Below, in pieces: positions 51,696-62,028 of a stretch of 64,000 nucleotides of DNA. This stretch comes from Allobacillus halotolerans (GTDB taxonomy: Bacteria > Bacillota > Bacilli > Bacillales > Alkalibacillaceae). The stretch is taken from the NCBI RefSeq assembly GCF_018967645.1, contig NZ_JAHLZF010000002.1, forward strand, positions 189,151-253,150, read 5' to 3'. The first letter of the stretch is position 1. Every line of letters begins with the position of its first letter. The position numbers and the translations under genes are program-made. The notes beneath the pieces are model-generated. The model ran no database searches. It worked only from the letters and a program-made list of their open reading frames with translations, and was not told where the DNA came from.

Positions 51696-53030
51696 TCAAA
51701 GCAGTAAAAAAGCGATCGGTGTTGCGATCAAAATCGTAAGAATTGTTCGTTCGATCCAAATGATAATCAACTTAGGAATACTGACTTCGATATCCGTTGC
51801 CAAGATTGTTGGAATCGTTGCAGAGAAGAAAATAATCGCTGAAACGGATAGAACCCCCATGACAAATTTCGTTACTAAAGAGGCATCCACAACCATCAAT
51901 GCCGGCAAGAACATTTCGGCGATTTCTACAGCTGCTGCTTTGGCTGCCAATAAAGGCTCTGGAAGTTGAACCAATAGCGTAAATGGATAGAAAATATAGC
52001 CGATTATATCAAATACAGGTGTGTAAGTAGATAGGATTAATCCTAAAAGTCCGACAGACAGAATGGTTGGCAAAATGGACGCTGCCATAATAACGCCATC
52101 TTTGAAATTGATCCAGACGTTTTTCAGTAATGGTAAGGAATCGTTTGCGACAGACATCCCTTCATCCCACGCAGCTTTGAGTCGATTTCCCTTAGGTTGA
52201 ACTTCTGGAGTTCCCTCTTGCCCTTGGTAATAGTCTTCACTGACTATGTTTAATGGCCAAATTCTAACTGTGATAGCGGTTACAAGAAAAGTAACAAACA
52301 ATGTGACCCAAAAATACGTATTCCATATGTGCATAATGTCTAGCGTGCTGGCTACGACCACCATGAATGTTGCTGACACTGTCGAGAATCCAGTTGCGAT
52401 AATCCACGCTTCTTTCAGTGTGTACTTCCCTTCTTTATACACGCGGTTGGTGATCAACATCCCGATTGAATAACTTCCTACGAATGAAGCCACTGCATCA
52501 ATTGCTGATCGACCCGGTGTTTTCCAAACAGGTCGCATGATCGGCTGAACCAAGACACCGATGAACTCTAAAAATCCATAACCGACTAACAAAGCCAAAA
52601 AGACTGCACCGATTGGGACTAAGACGCCAACTGAAGTAACTAAGTTATTAAAAAGAAATGGACCTAAACCTGGATTGAAGAGCCAAGCTGGTCCGAAATC
52701 GAACACGAGCATGAAGGCGAATATGGCTCCAGCTATCTTAAACATCGATAAGCCAATAACGACTTTATTTTTGTTCCACGTTTTATTCGCAAAGGGGTAA
52801 ATCGCTCCGAAAACGATAACCGCTAGAATATAGTACGGTACGGCAGCTGTGAAATTCTCTCTAATAAATGTCACCATATGATCAAGCATAATACTCGATG
52901 AACCATTGATCGTAATGGGAATGAAAAACATAAACGCTCCTATAAAACTGTAACCGATAAACTTAAGTATATTATGCCAATTCGTGTGGTGCTCCTCCTG
53001 TGGTTGATGCACTTGCTTTTCTGCTTCCAT
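51696..53030 (-). CDS. YjiH-family membrane protein of the hut cluster
   Basis: About 444 residues, ten or more membrane helices. SAIDAVASFVGSYSIGMLITNRVYKEGKYTLKEAWIIATGFST and EIAEMFLPALMVVDAS mark the family. ATG 53030 has GGGAGG 8 nt away; ATG 53036 is too close. It is separated from hutI by a short palindrome at 53058-53092 that might act as a processing or attenuation hairpin. Its position next to hutI, hutU and hutG points to uptake of histidine or urocanate. A paralogue occurs at 14760-16142. Confidence 0.78.
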   Translation of the reverse strand: MEAEKQVHQPQEEHHTNWHNILKFIGYSFIGAFMFFIPITINGSSSIMLDHMVTFIRENFTAAVPYYILAVIVFGAIYPFANKTWNKNKVVIGLSMFKIAGAIFAFMLVFDFGPAWLFNPGLGPFLFNNLVTSVGVLVPIGAVFLALLVGYGFLEFIGVLVQPIMRPVWKTPGRSAIDAVASFVGSYSIGMLITNRVYKEGKYTLKEAWIIATGFSTVSATFMVVVASTLDIMHIWNTYFWVTLFVTFLVTAITVRIWPLNIVSEDYYQGQEGTPEVQPKGNRLKAAWDEGMSVANDSLPLLKNVWINFKDGVIMAASILPTILSVGLLGLILSTYTPVFDIIGYIFYPFTLLVQLPEPLLAAKAAAVEIAEMFLPALMVVDASLVTKFVMGVLSVSAIIFFSATIPTILATDIEVSIPKLIIIWIERTILTILIATPIAFLLL

Positions 53031-53057
53031 TTGCATAACCTCCCATAGGTAAAATAA

Positions 53058-53092
53058 AGCTCTGTTAAAAATCTTTAAGATTTAACAGAGCT
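53058..53092 (-). terminator. Hairpin between hutI and the YjiH gene
   Basis: AGCTCTGTTAAA and TTTAACAGAGCT form a 12-bp stem, the following minus-strand tract being CTTTATTTTA. As a terminator it is moderate, so it may only reduce transcription from hutI into the transporter gene. Confidence 0.6.
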
Positions 53093-53106
53093 GCACAACA
53101 TAACAT

Positions 53107-54369
53107 CTAGTTTTCTACGACTACTTTTCCTTTTTTAATTACTTGGTCAATATGGTTCATGCCATAGTTGTACGATAGTTTGAGATAGTTCGACACACCG
53201 AAAATAGCTACGTCCGCTTGTTTTCCCACCTCCAAACTACCGATTTGTTCTGCTTTACCAATGGCGTGTGCAGCGTTAATCGTTGTTGCGACCAACACTT
53301 CTTCTGGAGTCATGCCCATTTTCAAACAGCCTAGGTTCATAATGAATTGCAAAGACAATGTCGGGGATGAACCTGGATTGGCATCTGTCGATAGGGCTAC
53401 AGCAACGCCTTGGTCGATCATCTTCCTTGCATCGGCATACTCAGCCATCAAGAAAAATGCTGTTCCTGGCAATAGCACACCGATGACATTTTTTTCTGCC
53501 ATTTGTCGGATTCCTTCATCAGAAGCTTTCAATAGATGGTCAGCTGAAATGGCTCCGACTTCAGCGGCTAATTCTGCTCCACCGTATGGTTCGATTTCAT
53601 CGGCATGAATTTTCGGAATGAGACCATGTTCTTTTCCAGCTTGTAAAATACGCCGTGATTGCTCAGGTGTAAATACACCTCTTTCACAAAACACATCATT
53701 GAATGTAGCTAACCCTTTCTTGGCCACTTCAGGAATCATCTCTTCAATGACACGGTTGACGAATGGTTCTGGGTTTTCCTTTTCATCCATCGGAATGGCA
53801 TGCGCACCCATGAAGGTAGAAACGATATCCATCTCATGGTCTTCAGCAAGCTTTTTCGCTACTTCCAGTTGTTTCATCTCATGCTCAATGGAAAGTCCGT
53901 AGCCACTTTTGGCTTCTACGGTTGTGACTCCATACTCAAAGAATGTATCGAGCCGCTTCTTCGACTCTTCATAAAGTTGATCGAAGCTTGCTTCCTTCGT
54001 CGCTTCAGTCGTTGCATGAATCCCGCCACCAGCATTCATAATTTCCATATAGGTTTTGCCTTTGAGGCGCATCGCATATTCATTCTCTCGCGTACCTGCA
54101 TGAACGAGATGTGTATGTGGATCGATTAATCCTGGCGTTACTAGCTTACCAGTCGCATCGATTACCTTTGATTGAGCAACTAACTCCGCATGGTCTTTTT
54201 CGATATCCTCAAGCATTCCCACTGCTTGAATCGTTCCATCCTTTATCAGGACACTGCCATTTTCAATTACCCTTAAGTCGCTCATTTTTTCTCGTTTCGC
54301 GGGTTGGTTAGAATAACCCTTCGTCGTCACTAGCTGTGATGCATTTTTGATAAGTAGTAGTTCTGACAT
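53107..54369 (-). CDS. hutI: Imidazolonepropionase
   Basis: A 420-residue amidohydrolase: PGLIDPHTHLVHAGTREN (metal histidines), FMGAHAIP, HADEIEPYGGAELAAEVGAISADHLL and STDANPGSSPTLSLQ. It opens 4-imidazolone-5-propionate to N-formimino-glutamate in histidine breakdown. It lies 27 bases after hutU, and probably all hut genes form an operon read leftward from hutG. Confidence 0.94.
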   Translation of the reverse strand: MSELLLIKNASQLVTTKGYSNQPAKREKMSDLRVIENGSVLIKDGTIQAVGMLEDIEKDHAELVAQSKVIDATGKLVTPGLIDPHTHLVHAGTRENEYAMRLKGKTYMEIMNAGGGIHATTEATKEASFDQLYEESKKRLDTFFEYGVTTVEAKSGYGLSIEHEMKQLEVAKKLAEDHEMDIVSTFMGAHAIPMDEKENPEPFVNRVIEEMIPEVAKKGLATFNDVFCERGVFTPEQSRRILQAGKEHGLIPKIHADEIEPYGGAELAAEVGAISADHLLKASDEGIRQMAEKNVIGVLLPGTAFFLMAEYADARKMIDQGVAVALSTDANPGSSPTLSLQFIMNLGCLKMGMTPEEVLVATTINAAHAIGKAEQIGSLEVGKQADVAIFGVSNYLKLSYNYGMNHIDQVIKKGKVVVEN

Positions 54370-54396
54370 GTGAATTCTCCTTCTCTATGAAATGAC

Positions 54397-56052
54397 TTAT
54401 TGATCTAGTAATGGGATATGAACACCTTTTTCACGTGCCGTCTTCTCCGCTAATTCGTAGCCTGCATCGACATGACGCGCAACACCCATCCCTGGGTCTG
54501 TCGTCAATACGCGTTCCAGTCGTTGTTCCGCTTCTTTCGTTCCATCTGCGACAATGACCATCCCGGCGTGTAACGAGTAGCCCATTCCGACGCCGCCTCC
54601 ATGGTGTACACTTACCCAGGTCGCACCGCCGACACTATTAATCAGTGCGTTTAAAATTGGCCAATCAGCGACCGCGTCACTACCATCTTTCATACTCTCT
54701 GTTTCACGATTTGGCGATGCGACTGAACCGGAATCTAAATGGTCTCTACCAATTACAATCGGAGCTTTCAATTCGCCGCTCGCCACCATGTCATTAATGA
54801 TTTTTCCGAAACGGGCACGTTCGCCATAACCTAACCAACAAATGCGTGAAGGAAGCCCTTGGAAGCTAATCTTTTCACGCGCCATACGAATCCAATTGCA
54901 AAGTGATTCGTTGTGACTAAACTCCTTTAAAATGACTTCATCTGTTTTATAAATATCTTCCGGATCTCCCGATAAAGCCACCCAGCGGAACGGCCCTTTT
55001 CCTTCACAAAACTGTGGTCGGATATAGGCGGGAACGAAGCCTGGGAAATCAAAGGCGTTTTCAACACCTTCATCTTTAGCTACCTGACGGATGTTGTTTC
55101 CATAGTCAAAGGTAATCGCACCTTTCTTCTGCATATCGAGCATCGCTTCTACGTGTTTTGCGATGCTTTTTCTAGAAAGTTCAGTGTACCTTTCAGGATT
55201 TTCATTTCTTAATTGATTGGCTTTGTCTAATGTCAAGTCTGTTGGAACATAACCGTTTTTCGGGTCATGGGCAGACGTTTGGTCTGTCAGAACATCTGGA
55301 ACAAACCCTCGCTCAATCATTTCAGGTAAAATTTCCGCTGCATTGCCTAGTAAGCCAATGGATAACGCCTCACCACGCTCACGAGCATTTTTTGCCAGTT
55401 CAAGCGCATCGGATAAATCTTCGGCTTGTGTATCAAGATATTTTGTTTCGATTCGGCGGTCGATCCGGTGCTGATCAACTTCGACTGCAATACATACCCC
55501 TTGGTTCAACGTCACCGCGAGCGGTTGGGCTCCTCCCATACCACCTAATCCAGCAGTAAGCGTGATTGTTCCTTGTAAACTACCATTGAAGTGCTGACGC
55601 GCACATTCAGCAAACGTCTCATACGTCCCTTGAACGATTCCTTGACTGCCGATATAGATCCAGCTTCCTGCCGTCATTTGCCCATACATCATTAATCCTT
55701 TTTGATCTAACTCATTAAAATGCTCCCAGTTCGCCCAAGCGGGAACCAAATTGGAGTTTGCCAGCAAGACTCTCGGTGCATTTTCATGAGTTTTGAAAAC
55801 GACGACAGGCTTGCCTGATTGAATGAGCAGTGTTTCATCATTCTCAAGCTGCTTCAGCTCTTTCACAATCGCGTGGTAACTATCCCAATTTCTTGCCGCC
55901 TTACCGATTCCTCCATAAACAACAAGCTCATCCGGGTTTTCGGCAACTTCTGGATTCAAGTTATTGTTCAACATGCGCAATGCCGCTTCCTGAAGCCATC
56001 CTTTCGTATGTAGCTCTGTCCCTTGAAATTGCTCAACTGCCGTTTTATTCAT
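54397..56052 (-). CDS. hutU: Urocanate hydratase
   Basis: A 551-residue NAD+-containing urocanase. The [38 protein letters not shown]-terminus, [19 protein letters not shown] (NAD binding), and [18 protein letters not shown] are characteristic. It adds water to urocanate, giving 4-imidazolone-5-propionate. Its 3' end is 27 bases before hutI. The entry enzyme HutH, making urocanate, is not in this window. Confidence 0.95.
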   Translation of the reverse strand: MNKTAVEQFQGTELHTKGWLQEAALRMLNNNLNPEVAENPDELVVYGGIGKAARNWDSYHAIVKELKQLENDETLLIQSGKPVVVFKTHENAPRVLLANSNLVPAWANWEHFNELDQKGLMMYGQMTAGSWIYIGSQGIVQGTYETFAECARQHFNGSLQGTITLTAGLGGMGGAQPLAVTLNQGVCIAVEVDQHRIDRRIETKYLDTQAEDLSDALELAKNARERGEALSIGLLGNAAEILPEMIERGFVPDVLTDQTSAHDPKNGYVPTDLTLDKANQLRNENPERYTELSRKSIAKHVEAMLDMQKKGAITFDYGNNIRQVAKDEGVENAFDFPGFVPAYIRPQFCEGKGPFRWVALSGDPEDIYKTDEVILKEFSHNESLCNWIRMAREKISFQGLPSRICWLGYGERARFGKIINDMVASGELKAPIVIGRDHLDSGSVASPNRETESMKDGSDAVADWPILNALINSVGGATWVSVHHGGGVGMGYSLHAGMVIVADGTKEAEQRLERVLTTDPGMGVARHVDAGYELAEKTAREKGVHIPLLDQ

Positions 56053-56088
56053 GGACTCAATCCTCCCGTTACGTTATTTAAAGCGTTT

Positions 56089-57033
56089 TCATTTTTTCCA
56101 AGAATCCATTCCTGCCATCACTTCTGCCACTAAATAAGACGCCAGACGAACCGTTTGCTCATCATGGTCAAGCGTTGGATTAACCTCAGAAATATCAAAG
56201 CTCAATAAATTTTTCCTTCTGGAAATATGATGCAATAATTTTTTCACCGTTTTCGGATCCATACCTGTCGGCGAAGGAGCACTGACACCTGGCGCGGATG
56301 AAGCAATAATCGAATCGGTACATAGCGTTAAAATGATATGGTCAAATCGATCTGAAAATGTATCAATTACATTAAACGTATCTTCAAAATTGTTATGCTC
56401 CAGCTCTTCTTCTAGCACATATTCGCAATCTAATTGATCTGCTGTATGAAACAATGCCGGTGTGTTACCGAATCGTTGAACGCCTAAGCACAAATAACCC
56501 GCTTTTGGATCCTGCTCCAATATTTGACGAAACATTGTGCCTGATGAAGGTTCCGCGTCATTGCGCAAATCAAAATGTGCATCGATATTGATGATTCCTA
56601 GCGATTGATCTGCTCCAAGATATTTTCTTGCCCCTAAGTAATGACCGTATAACGTTTCATGACCCCCACCTAAAATAATTGGTGTCCCATGACTTCCGAG
56701 TAACTTGGCCACTTGATTACCTAAAGAGGATTGTGCTTCTTCCAAATCACGTCCTTCACACACGACGTTCCCTACATCGATAAGCTGTGTATTGAAATGA
56801 TTCGGGATTTTAGCAAGATGTTTACGAATTGCATCCGGCGCTTTCGAAGCCCCCTGTCGGCCTTTATTTCTTCGCACACCTTCATCACTCTCAAAACCGA
56901 TGAAAGCAAAGTATGGGTCGCTATCTTGCAATTGGTCTACGCTCATCTGCTCAACGACTTGGTGTAATCTGAAACTGTCTGGGTTCTCATGACTGTCAAT
57001 TCTCCCCGTCCAGAGATCCTCCTCTGCTCGCAT
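56089..57033 (-). CDS. hutG: Formimidoylglutamase
   Basis: About 314 residues, ureohydrolase (arginase) family. GGGHETLYGHYLGA, NIDAHFDLRND and SFDISEVNP carry the manganese-binding residues. It releases formamide from N-formimino-L-glutamate to give glutamate. ATG 57033 is favoured by the AAAGGAG 11 nt upstream; the TTG at 57060 overlaps that site. It is first in the hut operon and divergent from a LysR-type regulator. Confidence 0.92.
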   Translation of the reverse strand: MRAEEDLWTGRIDSHENPDSFRLHQVVEQMSVDQLQDSDPYFAFIGFESDEGVRRNKGRQGASKAPDAIRKHLAKIPNHFNTQLIDVGNVVCEGRDLEEAQSSLGNQVAKLLGSHGTPIILGGGHETLYGHYLGARKYLGADQSLGIINIDAHFDLRNDAEPSSGTMFRQILEQDPKAGYLCLGVQRFGNTPALFHTADQLDCEYVLEEELEHNNFEDTFNVIDTFSDRFDHIILTLCTDSIIASSAPGVSAPSPTGMDPKTVKKLLHHISRRKNLLSFDISEVNPTLDHDEQTVRLASYLVAEVMAGMDSWKK

Positions 57034-57171
57034 GCTGCGTAATTCTCCTTTCAAACTCAATTTCAGAATATATTTACTATTGTAATTAGTGTAATTTATT
57101 TGTGATATAATTGCTAATACATATTTTCTATATTTCGATAACTTTTAACTATAGGTGGTGAAAAAGTAGAA

Positions 57172-58053
57172 ATGGATACGAGACAATTACGCTATTACGT
57201 TGCACTTATTGAAGCTGGTACCTATACAAAAGCTGCCGAACAGCTACATATCTCTCAACCATCATTAAGTGCGACAATCAAAAAACTTGAAGAGAGTGTT
57301 GGGTTAACGTTGATCAATCGAGGTTCGCGGAGTTTGCAACTGACCCATGAAGGTAAAATATTGTACGAGGAGGCACGTCGATTTCTTCAACATTTTCAGC
57401 ATGTAACCGATGAAATGGAACGATTGAAACAACAAGGACCGTTGGAAATTTCCATCGGTTTAATCGAATCGACGATCTTTTTCGTACCTGAAATTCTTAA
57501 GCAGTTCAAACAGGAATATGAAGAGGCAAAAGTTAGTTTGATGGAAACATTAAGTTTGTCGGATGTCGAGAAAGCTTTATACAACTTTGATATTCACCTC
57601 GCCATAACAAACCAGAACATTTTTCAAAATGATATTGAAACATTGCCAATCTATGAGGAAAAGCTCGTAACACTTATCCCTTCAGGACACCGGTTGGCTA
57701 ATAAGCGCACAATTCAATTACATGACTTAGAAAATGAAAGCTTCATTGTTTGCAAAGAGGGTTTTCAAACACGACAAGACATTTTGAATGCGTTCAATCG
57801 AGCGGGCGTCCAACCAAATATTCAATTTGAGATTGAACGATTCGAAACAAGCTGTAGCTTAGTTGAGAAAGGATTGGGCATCACTGTCGTTCCTGAAAAC
57901 TATGTCACCTACTCAAAACATACAAATTTAGTCGTCAAATCGCTTGCGGAAGACAATATCTCACGGACAGTATACTTAGCTTATGTAAACAATCGGTACA
58001 TGCCACCGATTGTGAAACGATTTATTGAAATGATTGAAACGTACTTTAAATAA
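57172..58053 (+). CDS. LysR-family regulator, probable hut regulator
   Basis: A 293-residue LTTR: the N-terminal helix-turn-helix in MDTRQLRYYVALIEAGTYTKAAEQLHISQPSLSATIKKLE and a LysR substrate-binding domain. GGTGG precedes ATG 57172. The divergent position next to hutG suggests it controls the hut operon in place of HutP, with urocanate or histidine as effector; this is inferred from position. The gap of 138 bases is AT-rich; no clear T-N11-A dyad can be assigned. Confidence 0.85.
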   Translation: MDTRQLRYYVALIEAGTYTKAAEQLHISQPSLSATIKKLEESVGLTLINRGSRSLQLTHEGKILYEEARRFLQHFQHVTDEMERLKQQGPLEISIGLIESTIFFVPEILKQFKQEYEEAKVSLMETLSLSDVEKALYNFDIHLAITNQNIFQNDIETLPIYEEKLVTLIPSGHRLANKRTIQLHDLENESFIVCKEGFQTRQDILNAFNRAGVQPNIQFEIERFETSCSLVEKGLGITVVPENYVTYSKHTNLVVKSLAEDNISRTVYLAYVNNRYMPPIVKRFIEMIETYFK

Positions 58054-58154
58054 CTCTTATTCTTTTTTTAAAAGGTCTTTGATGACGGATGCCTAACTCT
58101 TGTGCTTCCTTGCGTGTTTGTATACCAAGCACCAATCTTTAATAGCATAAAAAC

Positions 58155-58188
58155 ACCCCAAAAAGTTGAATTAACTTTTTGGGGTTTG
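58155..58188. terminator. Bidirectional terminator after the LysR gene
   Basis: ACCCCAAAAAGTT and AACTTTTTGGGGT form a 13-bp stem with a short loop. Confidence 0.9.
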
Positions 58189-59483
58189 CTCAGCTTATTC
58201 TCCAATTTACTGCTTTGAGTTTATTTTTGAAACGATTAAATATAATACAGCTGTTACGACAATGGTAGGATATACGGCTCCAACTGTTTCTGCAAATAAA
58301 GGTAATGGATTAATCACCAAGTAGAAAATGACACCAACGAGCCAAACAAAAATAGCCCGTAGATTTACGCCTTTAAAATACCAATATTTACCACCTTTAA
58401 GTTCCAATTGATTAACTTCATATTTTCGCTTACGTACGAAGAAATAATCTGTAAGCAAAATACCCAACAAGGCAGCTAGCGCCATGCCGATATAATCAAG
58501 AAACATCATAAATGTATCGAGGAAACTCGCCATGTACAAAGGAATCAACATGAGAAAACCAGCAAGAATCGTCACTGCCCAAACCGAATGCAATGGTTTG
58601 ATTTTCTTCGTTACATTCGTAATTGAAATTCCCGCAGCCATCAAGTTAACAACGTTTGTTGTGACACAGGCTACGATAATCATGACCAACGCTACCCAGC
58701 CAAGACCTAGATTACTAACAAGTGAACTTGGGTCTGAGTTGTCTGGATTAAATTCACCAGTCGTAATTGCAGCTCCAACTGTTGCCACGACACCGACGAA
58801 AACAAACCAAATCAATGCAGTCGTTGCACCTAATAGAGGTGCTGCTGTTGCAGCTTTTGGCGTTCGGGTATATCTCGTGAATTCAGCAATCCCCAATACC
58901 CATGCCAAACTAAAAGCGGCCATGACATCCACCGCTGTACCGATCGGCATACTATGCTCTGCCGGTGGTGTCCAGTCCAAAATTTCAGTCAATGAATGCG
59001 TTTGGAAAACAATCCACGTAATCCAAATCCCTAAAACCATAATAATGGCGATACCAATACGTTCTACAACTTTAATTGACTGTCTACCTAAAGAAATTGC
59101 AATCAAGTTCAATACACTCATAATGATAATGCCTAAAATCATCGGTCCGGTACTTCCGGGTTCGCCATAAGCTGCCCAACCGAATAAATCACTGAAAATG
59201 AAACTCATCGATATGACTGCAATGAACGTATTCACGACAGCCCATCCTAAAAAGACAATCGTATTTAAACTTGTTGGCAATATACTTCCTTTGATCCCGA
59301 AAGCAGGTCTTGTCAATGCCATTGTTGACACACCAATTTTATATCCCATTAACCCGACAATCGCAAGAATGACATAGGCAATTGGGTTGGCAACCAATGC
59401 GACAAGAATCGCTCCGCCAAAGGCAGCACCAGCCACCGATCCACCTAAGTACCAGGAAGCGTTGTTGGAATTGGCACCAATCC

Positions 59484-59620
59484 TTGAACTACTCCCACCT
59501 AAACGCTAGCGCGTTTTGAGGAGGGAGATTCCTGGGTCATCCACTCTATTGAGCGGAAATAATCAGGCTATCCCCGTAGTCCCTACGGTTATCGGATTAA
59601 AACCATAGAGGCGTTTCGCC
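59484..59620 (-). ncRNA. Predicted omega/reRNA of the TnpB element
   Basis: In IS605 elements the guide RNA is read from the 3' end of tnpB into the right end and into the flanking DNA. Here the scaffold would span the TnpB stop region and the right-end hairpin AAACGCGCTAGCGTTT, and the guide would begin GGATTGGTGCC at 59483 and run into the permease gene. Predicted from structure and the known mechanism, not observed. Confidence 0.6.
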
Positions 59621-60690
59621 TCTTTTTTAATATTTTGGGCAGCGTTAATATCCCGGTCGTGTTTTGAACCACAATTTGGGCAAACCCATTTGCGAACGGT
59701 CAGGTTTTTAACGTTAGTATTTTTGTATTCACAGCTAGAACAAAGTTGGGAGGAAGGATACTTATTGTCAACTTGAACTAATTCACTGCCGTACCACTCT
59801 GCTTTGTACGTAAGCATTGTGACAAATTCTCTCCAAGAAGCATCGCTAATGGATTTTGCTAGATTCTTGTTTTTGAGCATATTGGACACACTCAAATCTT
59901 CGATGCCGATGAGATCGTAAGTTTCAACTAATTCACGAGATAGTTTATGAGCAAAATCTTTTCTAGCGTTAGCGATCTTTTCGTGAATACGAGCAATTTT
60001 CGTTTTTTGCTTACGCCAATTGGCCGAACCAATGGTTCGGCGAGATAGCGTTCGTTGCGCACGGATTAATTTATGTTCGAGATGTTTTAAGTGACGAGGA
60101 TTCTTGGCTTTCGAACCATCGCTCAAAACAACAAAATCTGTTAATCCTAAATCGATGCCAGTGCTTTTGTTTGTATGATTGCGCTTATACTCGTTAGCTT
60201 GTTCAACTAAAATAGAAACAAAATATTTACCCGAAGCGTTCTTTCGAACGGTTACGCGTTTAATTGTGCCTTCGACATCTCGACTTTTAGCGAATCGTAC
60301 CCATCCGATTTTCGGTAATTTAATTTTATTGTCATCTAGCTGTATATTATTGTTCACCATTTTCGTTGTGTAACTTTTGATGTCATTCTTTTTGTTTTTG
60401 AACCTAGGAAACTTGTTTTGTTTCTTAAAAAAACGTTGGAACGAATCATCTAACTGTTCGATAGACGCTTGTAATGCGATGCTATCAACGGATTTTAACC
60501 ACGGAAACGTTTTTTTAAGACTAGGAATTTCTTTCATATAATGCGTTTTCTTAAACGAGGAACCCGTGGTTTTTACGTCAAACAAAGCTCGGTTGAACAG
60601 AAAGCGTGAACAACCGAAGGTTTTATTAATCATATTTTGCTGGACTTTGTTCGGATAAATGCGAAATTTATAAGCTTTTTTGATAACCAA
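59563..60690 (-). CDS. tnpB: TnpB RNA-guided endonuclease
   Basis: A 375-residue TnpB, full length. RuvC aspartate D180 ([17 protein letters not shown]), glutamate E264 (IGIEDLSV) and aspartate D347 ([11 protein letters not shown]) are in place, and the zinc ribbon cysteines are C317, C320, C337 and C340. The N-terminus [17 protein letters not shown] is typical. TTG 60690 follows GGAGTG. It uses the adjacent RNA as guide and cuts DNA next to the target motif, which keeps the element at its site. It appears active. Confidence 0.92.
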   Translation of the reverse strand: MVIKKAYKFRIYPNKVQQNMINKTFGCSRFLFNRALFDVKTTGSSFKKTHYMKEIPSLKKTFPWLKSVDSIALQASIEQLDDSFQRFFKKQNKFPRFKNKKNDIKSYTTKMVNNNIQLDDNKIKLPKIGWVRFAKSRDVEGTIKRVTVRKNASGKYFVSILVEQANEYKRNHTNKSTGIDLGLTDFVVLSDGSKAKNPRHLKHLEHKLIRAQRTLSRRTIGSANWRKQKTKIARIHEKIANARKDFAHKLSRELVETYDLIGIEDLSVSNMLKNKNLAKSISDASWREFVTMLTYKAEWYGSELVQVDNKYPSSQLCSSCEYKNTNVKNLTVRKWVCPNCGSKHDRDINAAQNIKKEAKRLYGFNPITVGTTGIA

Positions 60691-61004
60691 CGGTTGTTCA
60701 CTCCTTTTTTTGTTTTGTCTGTTTATATTATATAATATTTCTAAACAAAAGAGAACGTTCGTTCTTGGTTTTAGCTAAATTTCGGCATTCATCTCCCAGC
60801 TAAAACGCTGTCGCGTTTTTGAGGAAGGAGTCTTCTGCCGTCTAATGATAAAAACACCATATCCCAAAAACCCATATCTCTTTGACTCATCGGTACTTCA
60901 TCTGTTGCATGATACTCTACTGATTCTTTATCTAATTCAACTTGATTCGGTCGAGGTTCTTCTTCTTTACTAGCTAACACACTTCCACTCCCTTAGTTTT
61001 ACAG

Positions 61005-61670
61005 TTACATATTTTTTATTTTCGAGAAAACTTCTCTCATATTATCCGGTGAAAATTGTAATTGATCAGGCGCTGCCGTCTCCCAAAGTTGATAATCTTC
61101 GCCATTTAATTTTCTTTGAAGCTGTTTCGTTTTAAAGATCTTCATATCGTAAATCCAATTCGCCATCATTAATATCGAAGCCATATGTGCGCCCTCTGTA
61201 GTTGTGCCACACATATCTTCTACAATATTAATTTGATAATCACGATAATAAGCATCGAGCGCTGTACCAAGGACACATACATCCGTCAGTACTCCACCAA
61301 TAATCAAATGCTCAATACCCATTCCTTTTAACATCAGATCTAAGTTCGACTCATAAAATCCACTATATCTATATTTATCAATAACGATGTCATTTGATTC
61401 CGGTTTAATCTGGTCCAAAATCTCAATTGATTCCGTCAGTGAATGATAGTAGGTAGGTGTTCCATCTTTGTTAAGAGGTTCGTCGTTGGCAAGTCCAATA
61501 GAATCTCCGCGGTTAATGTGGCGCGTGTAAATAACGGGGATATTTTTCTTCCTGCAACTATCGATTAGATTTGCTGTATTTTGTACAATGTCATCCATTC
61601 CGATGACATCAGAAGTTCCACCTTCTTTTTGCATATCGATAAGCAACAATGCTGTTTTGTCGTTCTGCAA
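61005..61670 (-). CDS. Cysteine hydrolase (isochorismatase family)
   Basis: About 221 residues. TALLLIDMQKEGGTSD contains the catalytic aspartate, HLIIGGVLTDVCVLGTALDAYYRDY the nucleophile cysteine, and NDIVIDKYRYSGFYES the lysine block. It belongs to the group that contains isochorismatase, nicotinamidase and ureidoacrylate/N-carbamoyl hydrolases. TTG 61670 stands 10 nt behind AGGAG, while the frame extending to 61862 adds a low-complexity stretch with no ribosome site. Followed by the split NCS1 permease; the pair would take up and hydrolyse a cyclic amide or carbamoyl compound. The region 61671-61865 holds no gene. Confidence 0.78.
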   Translation of the reverse strand: MQNDKTALLLIDMQKEGGTSDVIGMDDIVQNTANLIDSCRKKNIPVIYTRHINRGDSIGLANDEPLNKDGTPTYYHSLTESIEILDQIKPESNDIVIDKYRYSGFYESNLDLMLKGMGIEHLIIGGVLTDVCVLGTALDAYYRDYQINIVEDMCGTTTEGAHMASILMMANWIYDMKIFKTKQLQRKLNGEDYQLWETAAPDQLQFSPDNMREVFSKIKNM

Positions 61671-61874
61671 GTGACTTTTTCTCCTTCCATATTCGCTTAA
61701 TAAAAAACTATTATTGCTAAACGTTTTTTTCACATAGTTAACATAATATCGTAAAATTCTTTCCGACTCAACATGGATTTCTTTATTTTTAGATAATTTT
61801 AAATTATTCTTAAGTAAATTCAAGCATGTCATAGCTATTTGTAGAAAAAAATTATGGAACATTGAAAAATGCCG

Positions 61875-62028
61875 TTAAACGTCGATAAACGGACCTTAAC
61901 TGTTGATAAAACGATCCCAATTGTCGATAAACGCTCGCTGACTGTTGATAAAGAGATTCTAACTGACGATAAATGCTCGCTGACTGTTGATAAAGCGTTC
62001 CTGACTGTCGATAAACGCTCCCTAACTG
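61875..62028 (+). repeat. 21-bp tandem array with GATAAA core (family E), left part
   Basis: Seven units of 21 bases alternate between CTGTTGATAAA and TGTCGATAAAC heads with variable tails (CGCTCCCTAA, AGCGTTCCTGA). The core resembles that of the 6188 array. An IS256-type element follows, and the same array continues at 63517-63598. The ORF on the minus strand (LSTV repeats) is not taken as coding. Confidence 0.88.

Larger units (their letters stand above)
59484..60847 (-). mobile_element. IS200/IS605-group TnpB element (no TnpA)
   Basis: Boundaries come from the split permease frame. The element starts (minus strand) with CATTAGACGG after TTTTTAT and ends with GGGAGTAGTTCAA before GGATTGG. 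There is no target duplication. Both ends carry similar imperfect hairpins (AAAACGCGACAGCGTTTT on the left end, AAACGCGCTAGCGTTT on the right end) beside CTCCTTCCTC/CTCCCTCCTC motifs, as in single-strand transposition by TnpA. Only tnpB is present, so TnpA must act in trans. Confidence 0.85.
58207..60980 (-). pseudogene. NCS1 permease gene split by a TnpB element
   Basis: The gene runs from GTG 60980 to the stop at 58207 but is interrupted. The N-terminal 44 codons lie at 60848-60980 (VPMSQRDMGFWDMVFL) and the rest at 58207-59483 (GANSNNASWYLGGSVAGAAFGG onward). Removing 59484-60847 joins them with no lost or added base, giving MVFLWIGANSNN and a 470-codon frame (469 residues). The product is an intact-looking NCS1 permease, probably of the nucleobase, hydantoin or allantoin type. 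It follows a cysteine-hydrolase gene by 24 bases, suggesting an operon. As it stands it is inactive unless excision occurs. Confidence 0.85.

Noticed and set aside
60789..60980. A 63-residue protein starting MLASKEEE
   Set aside because: It is the N-terminus of the split permease reading into the TnpB element; the last residues are element sequence.
61671..61862. N-terminal extension of the cysteine hydrolase
   Set aside because: Low-complexity, AT-rich, without a ribosome site; TTG 61670 has one at the right distance.
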